The notes under the pieces are model-generated. The model did no database searches. It was given only the letters and a program-made list of their open reading frames with translations, and was not told the origin of the DNA. The translations under genes and the position numbers were made by a program. DNA of 33,078 nucleotides from an uncultured Pelagibacteraceae bacterium (GTDB lineage Bacteria; Pseudomonadota; Alphaproteobacteria; Pelagibacterales; Pelagibacteraceae): NCBI GenBank assembly GCA_902574045.1, contig CACGMG010000010.1:1-33078 (forward strand). The letters are read 5' to 3'. The stretch's first letter is position 1. The number at the start of each line of letters is the position of its first letter. Below are positions 32,405 through 33,078 of the stretch, piece after piece.

Positions 32405-33078
32405 TTAGGAATTAAACAATTTTAGAGCGTAATTTAACTGATTATCTTTTTCCGAATTAATTTTGAAATCATTTCCTTTTTCTTCGACAAAAATATCTGG
32501 AGTAACACCGACTTCGGAGATAGAATTTCCTGACGGTAAATAATATTTTGAAATGGTAAGTCTAATACCACCGCCATTACCTAATGGAATAATTGATTGA
32601 ACTGAACCTTTACCATAAGAGGCTTCGCCTAAAATAATTGCTCTTTTGTGATCTTTTAAAGCTCCAGCAAAAATTTCTGAAGCTGAAGCTGAGCCATTAT
32701 TTATTATAACAATTATTGGCTTACCTTTTATTTCATCACCTTTTTTAGCAAAGAATTTTCTAGTTTCAGAAACTTTGCGTCCTTTTGTGGAAACTATTTG
32801 TCCATCATCTAAAAAAAAGTCAGTTATATTGATTGCTTGATTTAACAATCCACCCGGATTGTTTCTTAGATCTAGAATATACCCTTTAATTTTTGAATTT
32901 TTCTCGTATTTTTTAACTATTTCAAGAAACTGCTTATCGCTATTTTCATTAAAAGATTTTAACCTAATGTAGCCTAAATTTTTGTTTTTACCTAATATGT
33001 TTGAATTTACAGATTTAACCTCAATTATTTTTCTTTTTATTACAAATTCAAGTGGTTTCTTAATTTCCTTCCTTCTTA
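32405..33078 (-). CDS. S41-family carboxyl-terminal processing protease, partial (5' end outside window)
   Basis: The frame stays open beyond the ORF-track start (32848) to the window edge: ...KPLEFVIKRKIIEVKSVNSNILGKNKNLGYIRLKSFNENS...GYILDLRNNPGGLLNQAI...NNGSASASEIFAGALKDHKRAIILGEASYGKGSVQ; contains the catalytic Ser and Lys motifs. Confidence 0.93.
   Translation of the reverse strand, partial: RRKEIKKPLEFVIKRKIIEVKSVNSNILGKNKNLGYIRLKSFNENSDKQFLEIVKKYEKNSKIKGYILDLRNNPGGLLNQAINITDFFLDDGQIVSTKGRKVSETRKFFAKKGDEIKGKPIIVIINNGSASASEIFAGALKDHKRAIILGEASYGKGSVQSIIPLGNGGGIRLTISKYYLPSGNSISEVGVTPDIFVEEKGNDFKINSEKDNQLNYALKLFNS

Overview
AT-rich, very compact 33-kb chromosomal window, almost all housekeeping genes. 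Composition, tight overlaps and gene order suggest a Pelagibacterales (SAR11)-like alphaproteobacterium (inference). Gene order: amidase C-terminus (partial) > 59-aa membrane micro-ORF (absent from the supplied ORF track) > EamA/DMT transporter > alpha/beta hydrolase >< ftsY < dapF <> structured RNA candidate > ffh > rpsP (with 9-aa tandem-repeat tail) > trmD > rplS > leuC > leuD > leuB > asd > sdhC > sdhD > sdhA > sdhB > mmsA-like > mdh > sucC > sucD > sucA > sucB > lpd > priA > atpH > atpA > atpG > atpD > atpC >< rppH-like < ctpA-like (partial). I see no mobile element, CRISPR array, defence island, tRNA or rRNA. No obvious new multi-gene system is visible. The most interesting signal is residue-level: both axial heme-b ligand positions of succinate dehydrogenase appear substituted (SdhC His->Gln, SdhD His->Phe) while the ubiquinone-site residues are kept, predicting a naturally heme-b-less complex II. 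Next are a multi-hairpin RNA candidate upstream of ffh, the rpsP repeat tail, a displaced zinc-ligand Cys and altered motif III in PriA, and a 14-bp palindrome in the atp operon promoter region. All family calls come from reading motifs by eye; no searches were run.
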